From positions 1-39,519 of the forward strand of contig JTLC01000004.1 in the NCBI GenBank assembly GCA_000798955.1: a stretch of 39,519 bases of DNA, read 5' to 3'. Below the pieces are notes generated by a model, which searched no databases, was not told where the DNA came from, and saw only the letters and a program-made list of their open reading frames with translations. The first letter of the stretch is position 1, and the number at the start of each line of letters is the position of its first letter. Positions 8,716 through 18,237 of the stretch are shown here, piece after piece. The DNA is from Firmicutes bacterium ZOR0006 (GTDB lineage Bacteria; Bacillota_I; Bacilli_A; Culicoidibacterales; ZOR0006). Position numbers and translations under genes: made by a program.

Positions 8716-9597
8716 ATGGAAATGAAATTTCCAAGTAATTATTTTGTTAGTTTTATTCAGCCAGCGAAGGTGTATCAGTGGCGGAAACAATATTCATGGC
8801 CAAAGCTCATATTATTGGTAGTTTTTACAATCGCATTTACATTTGTACCAATTAGTTTTATTTTTTTGAATATGAATTCGTTTAATTTAGATATGTTTAT
8901 TCCGACGACAATGAGTTTAGTCACTGATGATACTGTTCGGGCACTGGAATCGTGTGATTTTAGCGATGCACGTTTAACATGTGAATCAACAGAAATCGTA
9001 ACAGCGACAGGTGTTTTTGCAATTGCACCAACGAGTGAATATACAATCAGTGGCGAAGAAAATGCTATTCAAGTTGCGGAAGCGAGTAATGCCATTCTCT
9101 TTTTAGAAGATCGGGTTGTACTTACAGATGAAAATGGTGTTGGCTTCAGCGTACAATATCCACTCGGTGTTGAAAAATTAGCTGTGACCTCTGTTGAAGA
9201 TGTGAAAACAGGGATTGGCGAGTTATGGTATTCTCAGTATCGACCAGTAGCAGTGCCAGTGTTGATAGGAGCGGTACTCATTATGTTATTTGCTACAATC
9301 GGGATTTATCTTGGATTCATTGGTCTCATTTTATACATGATGAAATTTAGTCGAATGGTTGAAATTGATAGTTATAAAGAAGCTTTTGCAATGGTTGTTG
9401 TGGCAACGGGATTGCCAACTTTACTTGGTGTCGGAATTGCATTTTTTACGCAAGATATTGCTGTGCTCTTAACGATTCAGTCGTTTGGAATGATTGTCAT
9501 TCTTCTCATTTCCTACTTTTTGACACGCTTCCGAATGCCAGTAGCAATAACGGCAGATGTGTATGAAGAAAAGCTCCGGGAAAAAAAGCAAAAATAG
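8716..9597 (+). CDS. DUF1189 membrane protein (MalA-like, maltodextrin locus)
   Basis: A 293-residue membrane protein with one N-terminal membrane segment (about 30-52), an extracellular part of about 130 residues rich in acidic and Thr/Val residues, and three or four C-terminal membrane segments. It belongs to the DUF1189 family; members encoded in maltose loci of Streptococcus and Lactobacillus are annotated as 'maltodextrose utilization protein MalA', with no known biochemical role. The ATG at 8716 is preferred because AGAGGTGGG lies just before it; an in-frame ATG 16 codons upstream has no such site. Operator D links it to the maltose regulon. It ends in its own terminator. Confidence 0.75.
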   Translation: MEMKFPSNYFVSFIQPAKVYQWRKQYSWPKLILLVVFTIAFTFVPISFIFLNMNSFNLDMFIPTTMSLVTDDTVRALESCDFSDARLTCESTEIVTATGVFAIAPTSEYTISGEENAIQVAEASNAILFLEDRVVLTDENGVGFSVQYPLGVEKLAVTSVEDVKTGIGELWYSQYRPVAVPVLIGAVLIMLFATIGIYLGFIGLILYMMKFSRMVEIDSYKEAFAMVVVATGLPTLLGVGIAFFTQDIAVLLTIQSFGMIVILLISYFLTRFRMPVAITADVYEEKLREKKQK

Positions 9598-9606
9598 TAA
9601 TTGATG

Positions 9607-9636
9607 AGCATGTTCGTAAATAATGACATGCTTTTT
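9607..9636 (+). terminator. Rho-independent terminator
   Basis: AGCATGT (9607-9613) pairs with ACATGCT (9626-9632), followed by a T-run. The loop is 12 bases. Confidence 0.65.
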
Positions 9637-9675
9637 CTATTTTCTGAAAACGGAGACTATCAGTAAAAAATAACG

Positions 9676-9704
9676 TTGTTTTACCTAACTAACTCGCTTA
9701 TAAT
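9676..9704 (+). promoter_or_regulatory. Promoter of the P-type ATPase gene
   Basis: A -35 TTGTTT (9676-9681), exactly 17 bp, and a perfect -10 TATAAT (9699-9704). The leader is about 65 bases and I see no clear riboswitch fold in it. Confidence 0.65.
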
Positions 9705-9774
9705 GGTACTAACATCTGTTTTTTTAAGAGATGAGTAGTGTTTAATTTAGTTTTTTAAGAAAGGTGAGAGGATT

Positions 9775-12390
9775 ATGAGTAATTTTTATGCACAAAATCC
9801 CGAAGATGTTATTGAACAGCTTGCTGGCGATTTAGAGTCAGGATTAACTGCTGAGCAAGTCCGAATCAATCGTGAGAAATATGGGACAAATGAGTTACCA
9901 GAAGAGAAACAAACACCAATATGGCTTGTGTTTTTGGGGCAATTTAAAGAACCATTAACATTAATTTTAATTGCAGTTGCAATTATTTCCTTTTTAATTG
10001 GCGAATGGAAAGAAACAATTATTATTGCGGTAATCGTAATATTTAATGCATTAATTGATACAGTACAACAAGCGAAAGCACGTAAGTCGCTCGCAGCATT
10101 AAAACAAATGGCGGCGCCAAAGGCATATGTACGTCGAGATGGACAAACAATGGAACTTGAGTCAAGTGAAATTGTCATTGGTGATGTTGTTATTTTAGAT
10201 GCGGGACGGTTTGTGCCAGCAGACATGCGAATCATTGAAGCAAGTAATTTACAAATCAATGAATCGGCATTAACGGGAGAGTCTGTTCCAGTTGAAAAAC
10301 AAACAGCAGTTATTCCTGCCGAAGAGGTTGCCCTTGGTGATCAAGTCAATATGGCATTTATGTCAACGTTAGTGACGAATGGGCGCGGAATTGGGATTGT
10401 AACCGGAACGGGAATTCAAACAGAAATTGGGAAAATTGCTGATTTAATGTCACAGCAAGAGGAAAGTGAGACACCATTACAAATACGTTTAGCAAGTCTC
10501 AGTAAAATCATTGCGATTATTGCATTTGTCTTAGCAGTTACAATTTTCTGTATTGATGTCTTTATCTATGGTTCTTTAGCAAATGATTGGCGCGAAGCAT
10601 TAATTACAGCGAGTGCAGTCGGTGTTGCCGTAATTCCAGAAAGCTTACCGGTTATTGTTTCGGTTATTCTTGCTCTTGGTGTTGGTCAAATGGCCAAAAA
10701 ACATGCAATTGTCAAAAAATTACCTTCAGTAGAAACACTTGGTTCAGTTAATGTCATTTGTTCTGATAAAACGGGAACCTTGACACAAAACCGGATGACG
10801 GTAACAGAATACTATGCAAATCAACAAAGTGGTTTGGCAACGGATTTAGACTTAAATGTGCCCGAAAATCAATTGTTATTGCAAGCAATGATTCTATGTA
10901 GTGATGCTGAAGTGACGGACCATGGAGAAATTGGTGATCCGACTGAAATTGCATTAGTTGATTTAGGACGTAAATTTTCACAGCCTGAAAATGAGGTGCG
11001 TGCCAAATATCCACGTATTGATGAATTACCATTTGATTCTGATCGAAAAATGATGTCAACAGTTAATACTGTTGATGAGCAAAATTTTGTCTTCACTAAA
11101 GGTGGCGTTGATCAAATGCTTAAACGCACAACGCGAATCATTGAAAATGGCCAAATTCGAGACTTAACAGAAGCAGATATTGCAGCTATTTTAGCGGAAA
11201 CAGAAAAAAAATCAAAAGAAGCATTACGCGTACTTGGATTTGCATATAAACTTCATGATCCTGAACAACCATTCGAAGAAAATCTTGTTTTCATTGGTTT
11301 GGTTGGTATGATTGATCCACCTCGTGAAGAAGTGAAAGCTGCCATTGCTCGAGCATCTGCAGCGGGAATTAAAACAGTGATGATTACGGGTGACCATAAA
11401 ATCACTGCTGTCGCGATTGCACATGAACTTGGTATTGCCGATTCAATTGATCAGGCAATGGAAGGCTCTGAGCTAAACCAATATTCAGACGAACAATTAA
11501 AAGGAATTATTCCTCGCTATAATGTGTTTGCTCGGGTATCACCAGAGCATAAAGTCCGGATTGTGAAAGCATTACAGGCAAATGAATTGGTTGTTTCAAT
11601 GACTGGAGACGGTGTGAATGATGCGCCATCATTAAGTGCTGCAGATGTTGGAGTAGCGATGGGAATTACTGGAACAGATGTTGCCAAAGGAGCAGCAGAT
11701 ATGATCTTAACTGATGATAACTTTGCGACAATTGTCAATGCTGTTGAAGAAGGTCGAAATATCTACAATAAAATTAAACGTGCCGTATTATTTGTTTTAA
11801 CGACAATTTTCGGTGAGGCGTTAGTGATTCTTGTTGCGGTTATTTTAGGCTTAGGTGATCCATTGGCTGCAGTTCACGTTTTATGGATTAACTTAATTGT
11901 TGAATCATTGATTGCTATTCCAATGGGAATGGATATCAGCCGCCCAGATGTCATGGAAGAAACACCACGACATAAAAATGAATCAATTTTTGCTGGTATC
12001 AAAGGTGCCTTAATTGCCGGAGCGGCAATTGTTGGGGCAACAGCTCTAGCAACGTACTTTATCGGATTAACAATATATCCAAACACTGATGGAAATATTG
12101 CCCAAACGATGACATTCTTTGTAACGGCAACAGCTCCATTATTCTATGCATTGAGTATTCGTCTGCCTCGCCAGACAGTATTCTCAAAACATGTTTTTGA
12201 AAATAAAAACTTATTAATTGCAATTGCAATTGGGTTAGTCATGAATATTTTATTGGTAATTACACCAGCAAATAACATCATGAAATTGACACCAATGACA
12301 ACAGAGCAGTGGCTCATTGTTGCGGGGATGACAATTATTCCAACCTTATTAATGGAAGCAGCAAAACTCATTATGACACGCAAAAAATAA
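9775..12390 (+). CDS. P-type cation-transporting ATPase (P2A/P2B, calcium type)
   Basis: An 871-residue membrane pump that exports a divalent cation, probably Ca2+, using ATP. Domains in order: cation ATPase N domain, two membrane segments (about 52-95), actuator with TGES (168-171), two membrane segments with PESLP (Glu289, the SERCA Glu309 position), phosphorylation Asp331 in DKTGTLT, ATP domain, TGDGVNDAP hinge (610-618), and six C-terminal membrane segments. Glu681 in M5 and Asn706 in M6 match calcium ligands, but M6 reads NLIVES where pumps of this family usually have NLVTDG, so Glu710 replaces the ligand Asp. The position of SERCA Asn768 is hydrophobic (TTIFGE), which suggests a single ion site. 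It is a single-gene unit with its own promoter and terminator. Confidence 0.88.
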   Translation: MSNFYAQNPEDVIEQLAGDLESGLTAEQVRINREKYGTNELPEEKQTPIWLVFLGQFKEPLTLILIAVAIISFLIGEWKETIIIAVIVIFNALIDTVQQAKARKSLAALKQMAAPKAYVRRDGQTMELESSEIVIGDVVILDAGRFVPADMRIIEASNLQINESALTGESVPVEKQTAVIPAEEVALGDQVNMAFMSTLVTNGRGIGIVTGTGIQTEIGKIADLMSQQEESETPLQIRLASLSKIIAIIAFVLAVTIFCIDVFIYGSLANDWREALITASAVGVAVIPESLPVIVSVILALGVGQMAKKHAIVKKLPSVETLGSVNVICSDKTGTLTQNRMTVTEYYANQQSGLATDLDLNVPENQLLLQAMILCSDAEVTDHGEIGDPTEIALVDLGRKFSQPENEVRAKYPRIDELPFDSDRKMMSTVNTVDEQNFVFTKGGVDQMLKRTTRIIENGQIRDLTEADIAAILAETEKKSKEALRVLGFAYKLHDPEQPFEENLVFIGLVGMIDPPREEVKAAIARASAAGIKTVMITGDHKITAVAIAHELGIADSIDQAMEGSELNQYSDEQLKGIIPRYNVFARVSPEHKVRIVKALQANELVVSMTGDGVNDAPSLSAADVGVAMGITGTDVAKGAADMILTDDNFATIVNAVEEGRNIYNKIKRAVLFVLTTIFGEALVILVAVILGLGDPLAAVHVLWINLIVESLIAIPMGMDISRPDVMEETPRHKNESIFAGIKGALIAGAAIVGATALATYFIGLTIYPNTDGNIAQTMTFFVTATAPLFYALSIRLPRQTVFSKHVFENKNLLIAIAIGLVMNILLVITPANNIMKLTPMTTEQWLIVAGMTIIPTLLMEAAKLIMTRKK

Positions 12391-12397
12391 AGCACTA

Positions 12398-12425
12398 AAG
12401 TCCGAACACTGTTCGGGCTTTTTTT
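12398..12425 (+). terminator. Rho-independent terminator
   Basis: AAGTCCGAAC (12398-12407) pairs with GTTCGGGCTT (12411-12420) with one G-T pair, then T to 12425. Confidence 0.85.
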
Positions 12426-12458
12426 GTGAAATCGATTTCTTTTTTAAGAGCATATTGA

Positions 12459-12510
12459 TTGTATTTCTCGATTAAACCTGTTTATAATGAATATGTGAAT
12501 AAATACACAA
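12459..12510 (+). promoter_or_regulatory. nox promoter with Rex-like operator
   Basis: A -35 TTGTAT (12459-12464), 18 bp, and -10 TATAAT (12483-12488). Just after it, ATGTGAATAAATACACAA (12493-12510) matches the Rex consensus TTGTGAANNNNTTCACAA at 12 of 14 fixed positions. Rex lets go of DNA when NADH is high, which would switch on this NADH-consuming enzyme. A lone half-site TTGTGAAA also occurs at about 12423. Confidence 0.6.
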
Positions 12511-12535
12511 TAAAACCAAAAGGGGATTTATCAAT

Positions 12536-13906
12536 ATGAAAATAGCAGTTATTGGATGTACGCATGCGGGTACCGCAGCAATTTTAAACACACGTAAACT
12601 TTATCCTGAAGCCGAAATCACAGTATACGAGCGTAATGATACAATTTCATTTTTATCATGTGGAATTGCATTATATGTTGGTGGAATTGTGAAGGATGCT
12701 AACGGCTTATTTTACTGTTCACCTGAAGCATTAAATGAACTTGGAGTAACAACAAAAATGCAGCATGATGTGCTAGCAATTGATACAAAAGCTAAAAGCT
12801 TATCAGTCCGTAATTTGCAAACTGATGAAGTATTTACCGACACATATGATAAATTAGTCATGACAACTGGGTCTTGGCCAATTGTTCCGTCATTGCCAGG
12901 AATTGAATTGAAAAATATTTTATTGTCAAAAAATTATGATCATGCTAAAGCAATTATTGCTCAAGCCAATAATCCTGAAGTCAAAAATGTTGTTGTTGTT
13001 GGCGCGGGCTATATTGGTGTTGAACTCGTTGAGGCTTTTGAAATGCAAGGCAAGAAAGTCACACTGATTGATGTCAGTGAACGGGTACTAGCCAAATATT
13101 TAGATGCTGAATTTACAACTGTAACTGAGCAAGCAATGCAAGCCAAAGGGATTACACTAGCTTTAAATGAATGTGTTGAAGGCTTTACTGGTCGAGATGG
13201 AAGCGTAACTACTGTGCAAACTAATCATGGTAATCATGAGGCGGATTTAGTTATAATGTGTATTGGCTTTAAACCAAATACAGCTTTATTACAAGGCCAA
13301 GTAGATATGTTACCAAATGGTGCTATTCTTGTTGATGAATATATGCGTTCAAGTAACCCCGATATTTTAGCAGCTGGAGATTGTGCGACAATTTATTACA
13401 ATCCGACAAAAACTTGGCAATATATTCCACTTGCAACGAATGCAGTTCGAATGGGGACATTAGTTGCACATAATTTAGTTGCACCCAAATTACGTTACAT
13501 GGGAACACAAGGAACGTCTGGAATTAAAGTTTATGATGACAACTACGCAGCAACAGGTTTAACAGTGGAGCTAGCGGTAGAAGCTGGTGTTGAAGTAGAG
13601 GTAGCAACGATTACTGATGCGTATCGTCCTGAGTTTATGCCAACTCATGAAGATGTGACGTTAAAACTCGTCTATCGTCGTGATAATCATGTCATTGTTG
13701 GAGCACAGCTCATGTCGAAAATTGATTTAACACCAACAATCAATACAATCTCACTCGCAATTCAAAAAGAAACGACAATTGAAGAGTTAGCATTTGTTGA
13801 TTTCTTCTTCCAACCACACTACAATAAGCCGTGGAATATCTTGAATTTAGCTGGATTAGAAGCAATGCAAGTTGCCAGTGCTGAAAAATTCAATGAAGTT
13901 GAATGA
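12536..13906 (+). CDS. nox: FAD-dependent NADH oxidase (CoA-disulfide reductase family)
   Basis: A 456-residue flavoprotein that oxidises NADH with O2, most likely to water, and so removes oxygen and regenerates NAD+. Seen in sequence: FAD-binding start KIAVIGCTHAG with His10, the single redox Cys42 in SFLSCGIALYVGG, NADH-binding GAGYIGVE near 151-158, the second FAD motif ILAAGDCA near 280, and the C-terminal dimerisation domain. The His10/Cys42 pair and the SCGIALY context are those of the enterococcal Nox/Npr group. Peroxidase activity (Npr) is the main alternative. The ATG has AGGGG upstream. It runs into the DUF309 gene. Confidence 0.9.
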   Translation: MKIAVIGCTHAGTAAILNTRKLYPEAEITVYERNDTISFLSCGIALYVGGIVKDANGLFYCSPEALNELGVTTKMQHDVLAIDTKAKSLSVRNLQTDEVFTDTYDKLVMTTGSWPIVPSLPGIELKNILLSKNYDHAKAIIAQANNPEVKNVVVVGAGYIGVELVEAFEMQGKKVTLIDVSERVLAKYLDAEFTTVTEQAMQAKGITLALNECVEGFTGRDGSVTTVQTNHGNHEADLVIMCIGFKPNTALLQGQVDMLPNGAILVDEYMRSSNPDILAAGDCATIYYNPTKTWQYIPLATNAVRMGTLVAHNLVAPKLRYMGTQGTSGIKVYDDNYAATGLTVELAVEAGVEVEVATITDAYRPEFMPTHEDVTLKLVYRRDNHVIVGAQLMSKIDLTPTINTISLAIQKETTIEELAFVDFFFQPHYNKPWNILNLAGLEAMQVASAEKFNEVE

Positions 13907-14378
13907 GCAACTAGCTAATTATCCCAGTGAGTATTTGGCATTTTTAGTTGAATTTCATACAAGCCGTGATTATTTTCGGTGTCATGATCTGCTTGAGGAA
14001 CTGTGGCGAGATGTGAGCTTGTCACTCGAAAAAGATCATGTATATGTTGGTTTATTACAAGTTGCTGTCGCGATGTATCACTGGCGACGAGATAATGTTC
14101 GCGGTGGCCAATTACTAATTGAAGGCAGTATTGAGAAGTTACAGGGGAAACGTGAGCAATTAGAAGCACTAGGTATCCAATTTCACGAATGTATCGCACT
14201 CTTACACCATTTAGCAGCAGCAATTGAATCCGGTCTGGCGTATGAAAGTCCAAATATTCCCTTAACCCTAGAATTAAATGAGGCTTTACGTCTCAGCTGT
14301 GAAGAACGAAATCAATGTTGGCAAACACCAAGTAATACTGCCGATGAGTATCTCGTTCATCGTCATCTATATAAATAA
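13893..14378 (+). CDS. DUF309 family protein
   Basis: A 161-residue soluble, mostly helical protein of the DUF309 family (Bacillus YpuF group), function unknown. The family core is present: EFHTSRDYFRCHDLLEELWR at about 19-38 and GLLQVAVAMYHWRRDNVRGG near 53-72. The charged motif with His, Glu and Trp looks like a ligand or metal pocket, but no activity is known. The ATG at 13893 lies inside the end of nox (14-base overlap), so translation is probably coupled; a TTG at 13872 is an alternative start. There is no good ribosome binding site of its own. Confidence 0.75.
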   Translation: MKLNEQLANYPSEYLAFLVEFHTSRDYFRCHDLLEELWRDVSLSLEKDHVYVGLLQVAVAMYHWRRDNVRGGQLLIEGSIEKLQGKREQLEALGIQFHECIALLHHLAAAIESGLAYESPNIPLTLELNEALRLSCEERNQCWQTPSNTADEYLVHRHLYK

Positions 14379-14382
14379 TTTC

Positions 14383-14414
14383 CGAAAAAGTCTTCTAACT
14401 GGAAGGCTTTTTCG
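14383..14414 (+). terminator. Rho-independent terminator
   Basis: CGAAAAAGTCTTC (14383-14395) pairs with GAAGGCTTTTTCG (14402-14414) with one wobble pair; the T-run lies in the right arm. It ends the nox-DUF309 operon. Confidence 0.8.
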
Positions 14415-14504
14415 TTGTCGAAAAAACAATAATTAATTAAAAACCCCTGATTACATAGGCGAGGTGTGATTTTTTCAGTATAATGAGACAAGGAGGTGGC
14501 AAAA

Positions 14505-15110
14505 ATGAACGTAGAAGGACAGTATTTGACAGTGGCTGTTCCGTATGTACTTTGGATTGGAATCAGTGTACTTGTTTTTTTGATGAGTGTACTGCGAAAA
14601 CGAACGTACAAAACGGTACTTCGCGGCACATTTTTTGCCTACTGTGTTCAAGTGATTTACTTCACTTTTTTAAGCAATCCATTTTATCTTGCATTTGATC
14701 AACAAGCTCGTTTGAGCTTACAAGCAATCTTTGGTAAACACCCTTTTTTATTCAAAAATTTGATTCCATTTTCTTCAATCGCTGACCAGCTCGTTTGGCA
14801 CTATTGGGATGTTTCAATGTTTTTGAATATTGGTTTAACAATACCATTAGGAATATTACTTGTGTTGCGAAAAACGATGTATCAGCAACCGGTACGTTTG
14901 AGAAATATTCTCAAGCAAGGTTTGTTCTTTTCCCTCATGATTGAAAGTATGCAGATGCTTGTCAATTACGGTCTGCAATATCGTCATCGTGTTGTGACAA
15001 TTGATGATGTGATTATGAACGTACTAGGAACACTCATTGGTGCGCTGGTGACAATGCTCGTAATTTGGATTTGGCAGAAAATCACGCAGAGGAAACGGAG
15101 AACAAGATGA
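14505..15110 (+). CDS. VanZ-like membrane protein
   Basis: A 201-residue protein with four to five membrane segments and the VanZ family pattern: NLIPFSSI near 83, FLNIGLTIPLGILL near 105, SLMIESMQ near 144 and the acidic RVVTIDDVIMNVLGTLIGA near 160. VanZ of Enterococcus gives low teicoplanin resistance, but most homologues have no known role. The ATG at 14505 is chosen because AGGAGGT sits 7 bases before it; a GTG three codons earlier overlaps that site. Its stop overlaps the next start (ATGA at 15107). Confidence 0.8.
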   Translation: MNVEGQYLTVAVPYVLWIGISVLVFLMSVLRKRTYKTVLRGTFFAYCVQVIYFTFLSNPFYLAFDQQARLSLQAIFGKHPFLFKNLIPFSSIADQLVWHYWDVSMFLNIGLTIPLGILLVLRKTMYQQPVRLRNILKQGLFFSLMIESMQMLVNYGLQYRHRVVTIDDVIMNVLGTLIGALVTMLVIWIWQKITQRKRRTR

Positions 15111-17002
15111 TAATTTTACAAGCAAATGGAATTGCAAAAAGTTTTAGTGGTGAACCATTACTCGAAAATATTAATTTTGAAGTGCAAACTGGTGAACGTA
15201 TTGCCTTAGTTGGGCGTAATGGTGCTGGGAAATCAACACTTTTAAAAATCATATTAGCAAAAGAAACAAGCGAATTAGGAACCGTTACGATACCGAAAAG
15301 TATTCAAATTGGTTATTTAGATCAACATACTGGCTTAGAAAGTCAGCAAACAATTTGGGATGAATTAATGCTGGTTTTTAGTGACTTGAAACAGATGGAG
15401 ACACAGCTGACAACATTAACGACACAAATGGGTAGTGTGACAGGAGCAGAATTAGAAAAAGTGATGCATCGATATGATGAACTCCAGCAAGAATTTACCC
15501 AAAAAGGTGGCTATCAGTACGAAAAAGAGGCAAGAACGGTTTTACATGGCTTTGGATTTGATGAAAGTTGGCACCACCAGCCGATTGCAAATTTAAGTGG
15601 AGGTCAAAAAACACGGGTAGCATTTGTACGGCTTTTACTGACAAAACCCGACTTGTTGATTTTAGATGAACCGACAAATCACTTAGATATTGAAACAGTT
15701 ACCTGGCTTGAAGGATATTTGCAAAATTATCCCGGCGCTTTGTTATTAGTATCTCATGATCGCTACTTTTTAGATCGCATTGTGACACAAGTATTTGAAC
15801 TATCACGAACACGCATGCGCAAATATCATGGGAATTATTCGCAATATGTTGAACAAAAAAGCGGTGATCATGAACGACAATTGAAGCAATATGAAGCACA
15901 ACAAAAAGAAATAGCACGGTTACAAGATTTTGTTGATCGAAATATTGCTCGAGCGACATCAGCGAATGCTGCAAAAAACAAACAAAAAGCAATCGCGCGA
16001 ATGGATTTAATTGAGGCACCACAGCAAGCAGAAAAAACGGCAGCATTTCGTCTGCAAGCACAGAAAAAAACAGGAAAAGATGTGCTTGAATTACAAGCAC
16101 TAACAATTGGCTACACCGACGTGACATTAGCAAAAGATATTAGTTGTCACTTTTATCGTGGTGACCGTGTTGCTATTGTTGGTCCGAATGGTGTTGGTAA
16201 AACAACATTACTCAAAACAATCTTGCAGCAACTTCCGGCTTTAGCTGGAACAATCAAAGAAGGATATCATCTTGAATATGGCTACTTCGATCAAGAAGAT
16301 GAATCATTGCATCCTCAAAAGACAATTTTAGATGAAGTTTGGGATGATTTTCCACTTTTACCACAAACAACAATTCGAACGGCACTAGGAAATGTGCTGT
16401 TTACTGGTGATGACGTTAAAAAACAAATTAATGAATTAAGCGGTGGTGAAAAGGCAAAAGTAAAATTAGCAAAAATTTTTTTACAGGCGCCAAATGTGCT
16501 GATGATGGATGAGCCAACCAACCACTTAGATTTAGAAAGTAAAAATGTCCTCGAACAAGCCTTACAAGAATATGATGGAACAGTATTGTTTGTTTCTCAT
16601 GATCGTTATTTTATGAACGAACTTGCCACAAAAGTATTAGCCTTACGACATGATGGGGCTGAATTATACCACGGTAATTATGAATACTATTTAGAAAAAC
16701 AAGCAAATCATCAAGAAGAAGCAGGGGCGCAAACGACAGAAATAAGTGAGAACCAATTAACGTATGAACAGTTAAAAGTGCGCCGGCGTGAGCAGCAACA
16801 ATTGCAACGTAAAATTGAAGCAGTTGAAGCAGAAATTGCCGGATTAGAAGATACCATCGAACAACATCAAGCGGCGATGTTAGCACCAGAAATCTATCAA
16901 GATTACCAAAAAGCAACCGCTTTTCAAGCAGAAATTGATACCGCTGAAAGTCAACTAGAACAAGCTTTAGCAGCTTGGGAAGCTTTAGTCGCACAAGAAT
17001 AG
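15107..17002 (+). CDS. ydiF: ABC-F family ATPase, YdiF type
   Basis: A 631-residue soluble protein with two ABC ATPase domains and no membrane domain, so not a transporter. Walker A motifs are GRNGAGKST and GPNGVGKTT, signatures LSGGQKTRV and LSGGEKAKV, Walker B ends LILDEPTNHLD and LMMDEPTNHLD. The linker between the domains and a C-terminal coiled coil (about 545-630) are typical. It closely follows Bacillus YdiF in opening (ILQANGIAKSFSG) and length. ABC-F proteins bind the ribosomal E site and help stalled ribosomes; some protect from antibiotics, and resistance cannot be judged here. It is coupled to the VanZ gene by ATGA overlap. Confidence 0.88.
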   Translation: MIILQANGIAKSFSGEPLLENINFEVQTGERIALVGRNGAGKSTLLKIILAKETSELGTVTIPKSIQIGYLDQHTGLESQQTIWDELMLVFSDLKQMETQLTTLTTQMGSVTGAELEKVMHRYDELQQEFTQKGGYQYEKEARTVLHGFGFDESWHHQPIANLSGGQKTRVAFVRLLLTKPDLLILDEPTNHLDIETVTWLEGYLQNYPGALLLVSHDRYFLDRIVTQVFELSRTRMRKYHGNYSQYVEQKSGDHERQLKQYEAQQKEIARLQDFVDRNIARATSANAAKNKQKAIARMDLIEAPQQAEKTAAFRLQAQKKTGKDVLELQALTIGYTDVTLAKDISCHFYRGDRVAIVGPNGVGKTTLLKTILQQLPALAGTIKEGYHLEYGYFDQEDESLHPQKTILDEVWDDFPLLPQTTIRTALGNVLFTGDDVKKQINELSGGEKAKVKLAKIFLQAPNVLMMDEPTNHLDLESKNVLEQALQEYDGTVLFVSHDRYFMNELATKVLALRHDGAELYHGNYEYYLEKQANHQEEAGAQTTEISENQLTYEQLKVRRREQQQLQRKIEAVEAEIAGLEDTIEQHQAAMLAPEIYQDYQKATAFQAEIDTAESQLEQALAAWEALVAQE

Positions 17003-17014
17003 GAGGAAGAAAAC

Positions 17015-17635
17015 ATGAAAAAATTAACATATGATTGGCTCTTTACCCTGACAATGGCACTCATCACACTAGGGGTTCTGATTTGGGGGATTTTCAACGG
17101 TGACCAAATCAAAATTTTTGATAGTGTATTATTGTTAATTACTTCTGGAATAACGATTGGCTTCTTTAAGCTCTTACGCATTCCATTAATTCCAAGTGTC
17201 CATTTTGTAGCACAATTTTTTATTTTCTTAGCGCTATTTGTTGGGAAAATTATTAATATCTATTTATATTTCCCTTGGTGGGATACATTTTTGCATGCGA
17301 TATCAGGAGGGATTTTAGGGTTAGCTGGTGTTTTAGTACTTTCACTACTCATTCCTAAACCAGTAATCCGACAATTATCACCATGGTTCTTTGCCTTGTT
17401 TGTGGTTTTCTTTGGAACGGCAATGGCAGGATTTTGGGAAATTTATGAATTTCTTGGTGATAGTTGGTTTGGCTTCCAATCGCAAGGAAATAGTCTTTGG
17501 GACACGATGATTGATTTAACGATGGGGACAATAGGGACGATTATAACAGCTTGGTTTGTCTATCGATACCAAAGCCATGGAAAATACCAATTGATTGGAG
17601 ATGTATTGAAACTCTATGATGACGATTCAATGTAA
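17015..17635 (+). CDS. DUF2238/YjdF-like membrane protein
   Basis: A 206-residue protein with about six membrane segments. The motif WWDTFLHAISGGILGLAG (about 89-106) followed by GFWEIYEFLGD and SLWDTMIDLTMGTIGT is the mark of the YjdF/DUF2238 family. The buried His, Glu and Asp residues recur in the family, but no function is known. AGGAGG precedes the start by 8 bases, and the gene follows ydiF by 12 bases. Its end overlaps the cyclase-like gene by 20 bases. Confidence 0.7.
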   Translation: MKKLTYDWLFTLTMALITLGVLIWGIFNGDQIKIFDSVLLLITSGITIGFFKLLRIPLIPSVHFVAQFFIFLALFVGKIINIYLYFPWWDTFLHAISGGILGLAGVLVLSLLIPKPVIRQLSPWFFALFVVFFGTAMAGFWEIYEFLGDSWFGFQSQGNSLWDTMIDLTMGTIGTIITAWFVYRYQSHGKYQLIGDVLKLYDDDSM

Positions 17636-18206
17636 ACAAAGTCAGGAAATGGGAACGAAGCAACAGCATATTTTAGCCTGCTGTTTTGATTTGCGAGGGT
17701 ATCGACAATTTTTGTCACATAATGAACAACAGTTAGCACGAATATTGCAAATGTTTGTTGCCCATATCGGCCAAGGATTGGAAGCAATTGATGGATTGGA
17801 GCAACTTTCGCTCCAAGGTGATGCAATAATTGCTGTATACGAACTAAATACATTCGAAAAAAGTGTGAGTATCGTCAATGCCTTAGCAAAAATCATAGAT
17901 AATCAAGAACAGTTACAGGCACAACTGCAGGCAGAATCCTTACCAACAATCAAATTTGGGTTAGGAATCGATTGTGGAGTCGTAACGAAAACACCGACAT
18001 ACTTGGGTGCACCAATGGGAACATTGTACGTTGGAAAAGTGATTAGTACAGCAATTCGCTTAAGTGATTTTGCTGAGCGTTCGCCAGAATATGTCGCAAT
18101 TATGACAAGTGAAGCAATCGCGAAGATGCTTCCGATAGAACCAGTAAATAAAATAACTGAGCCACTCCAAGGATATGGCTATACAGCACAGAGTCTGGCA
18201 ATCTAA
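17616..18206 (+). CDS. Class III nucleotide cyclase-like protein, altered base-recognition residues
   Basis: A 196-residue single-domain protein with the class III cyclase fold pattern: CCFDLRGYR (22-30), LQGDAIIAVYE (66-76), KFGLGIDCG (113-121) and YVGKVISTAIRLSDFA (138-153). The two metal-binding aspartates fit Asp25 and Asp69, and the transition-state Arg fits Arg148. The Lys and Asp that read adenine in adenylate cyclases align with Ser65 and Leu137, and the catalytic Asn with Ser144. So metal binding may remain while the substrate, if any, is not obviously ATP. No sensor domain is fused. ATG 17616 lies inside the preceding membrane-protein gene, suggesting coupling; the start is uncertain (17649 is possible). 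Confidence 0.55.
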   Translation: MMTIQCKQSQEMGTKQQHILACCFDLRGYRQFLSHNEQQLARILQMFVAHIGQGLEAIDGLEQLSLQGDAIIAVYELNTFEKSVSIVNALAKIIDNQEQLQAQLQAESLPTIKFGLGIDCGVVTKTPTYLGAPMGTLYVGKVISTAIRLSDFAERSPEYVAIMTSEAIAKMLPIEPVNKITEPLQGYGYTAQSLAI

Positions 18207-18237
18207 GCGGAAATACAGAAAGAAATGAGGTTGAAAA

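Noticed and set aside
17015-18206. Pycsar anti-phage system
   Set aside because: The membrane protein has no visible cyclic-nucleotide-binding domain or effector fold, and the neighbours are housekeeping genes.
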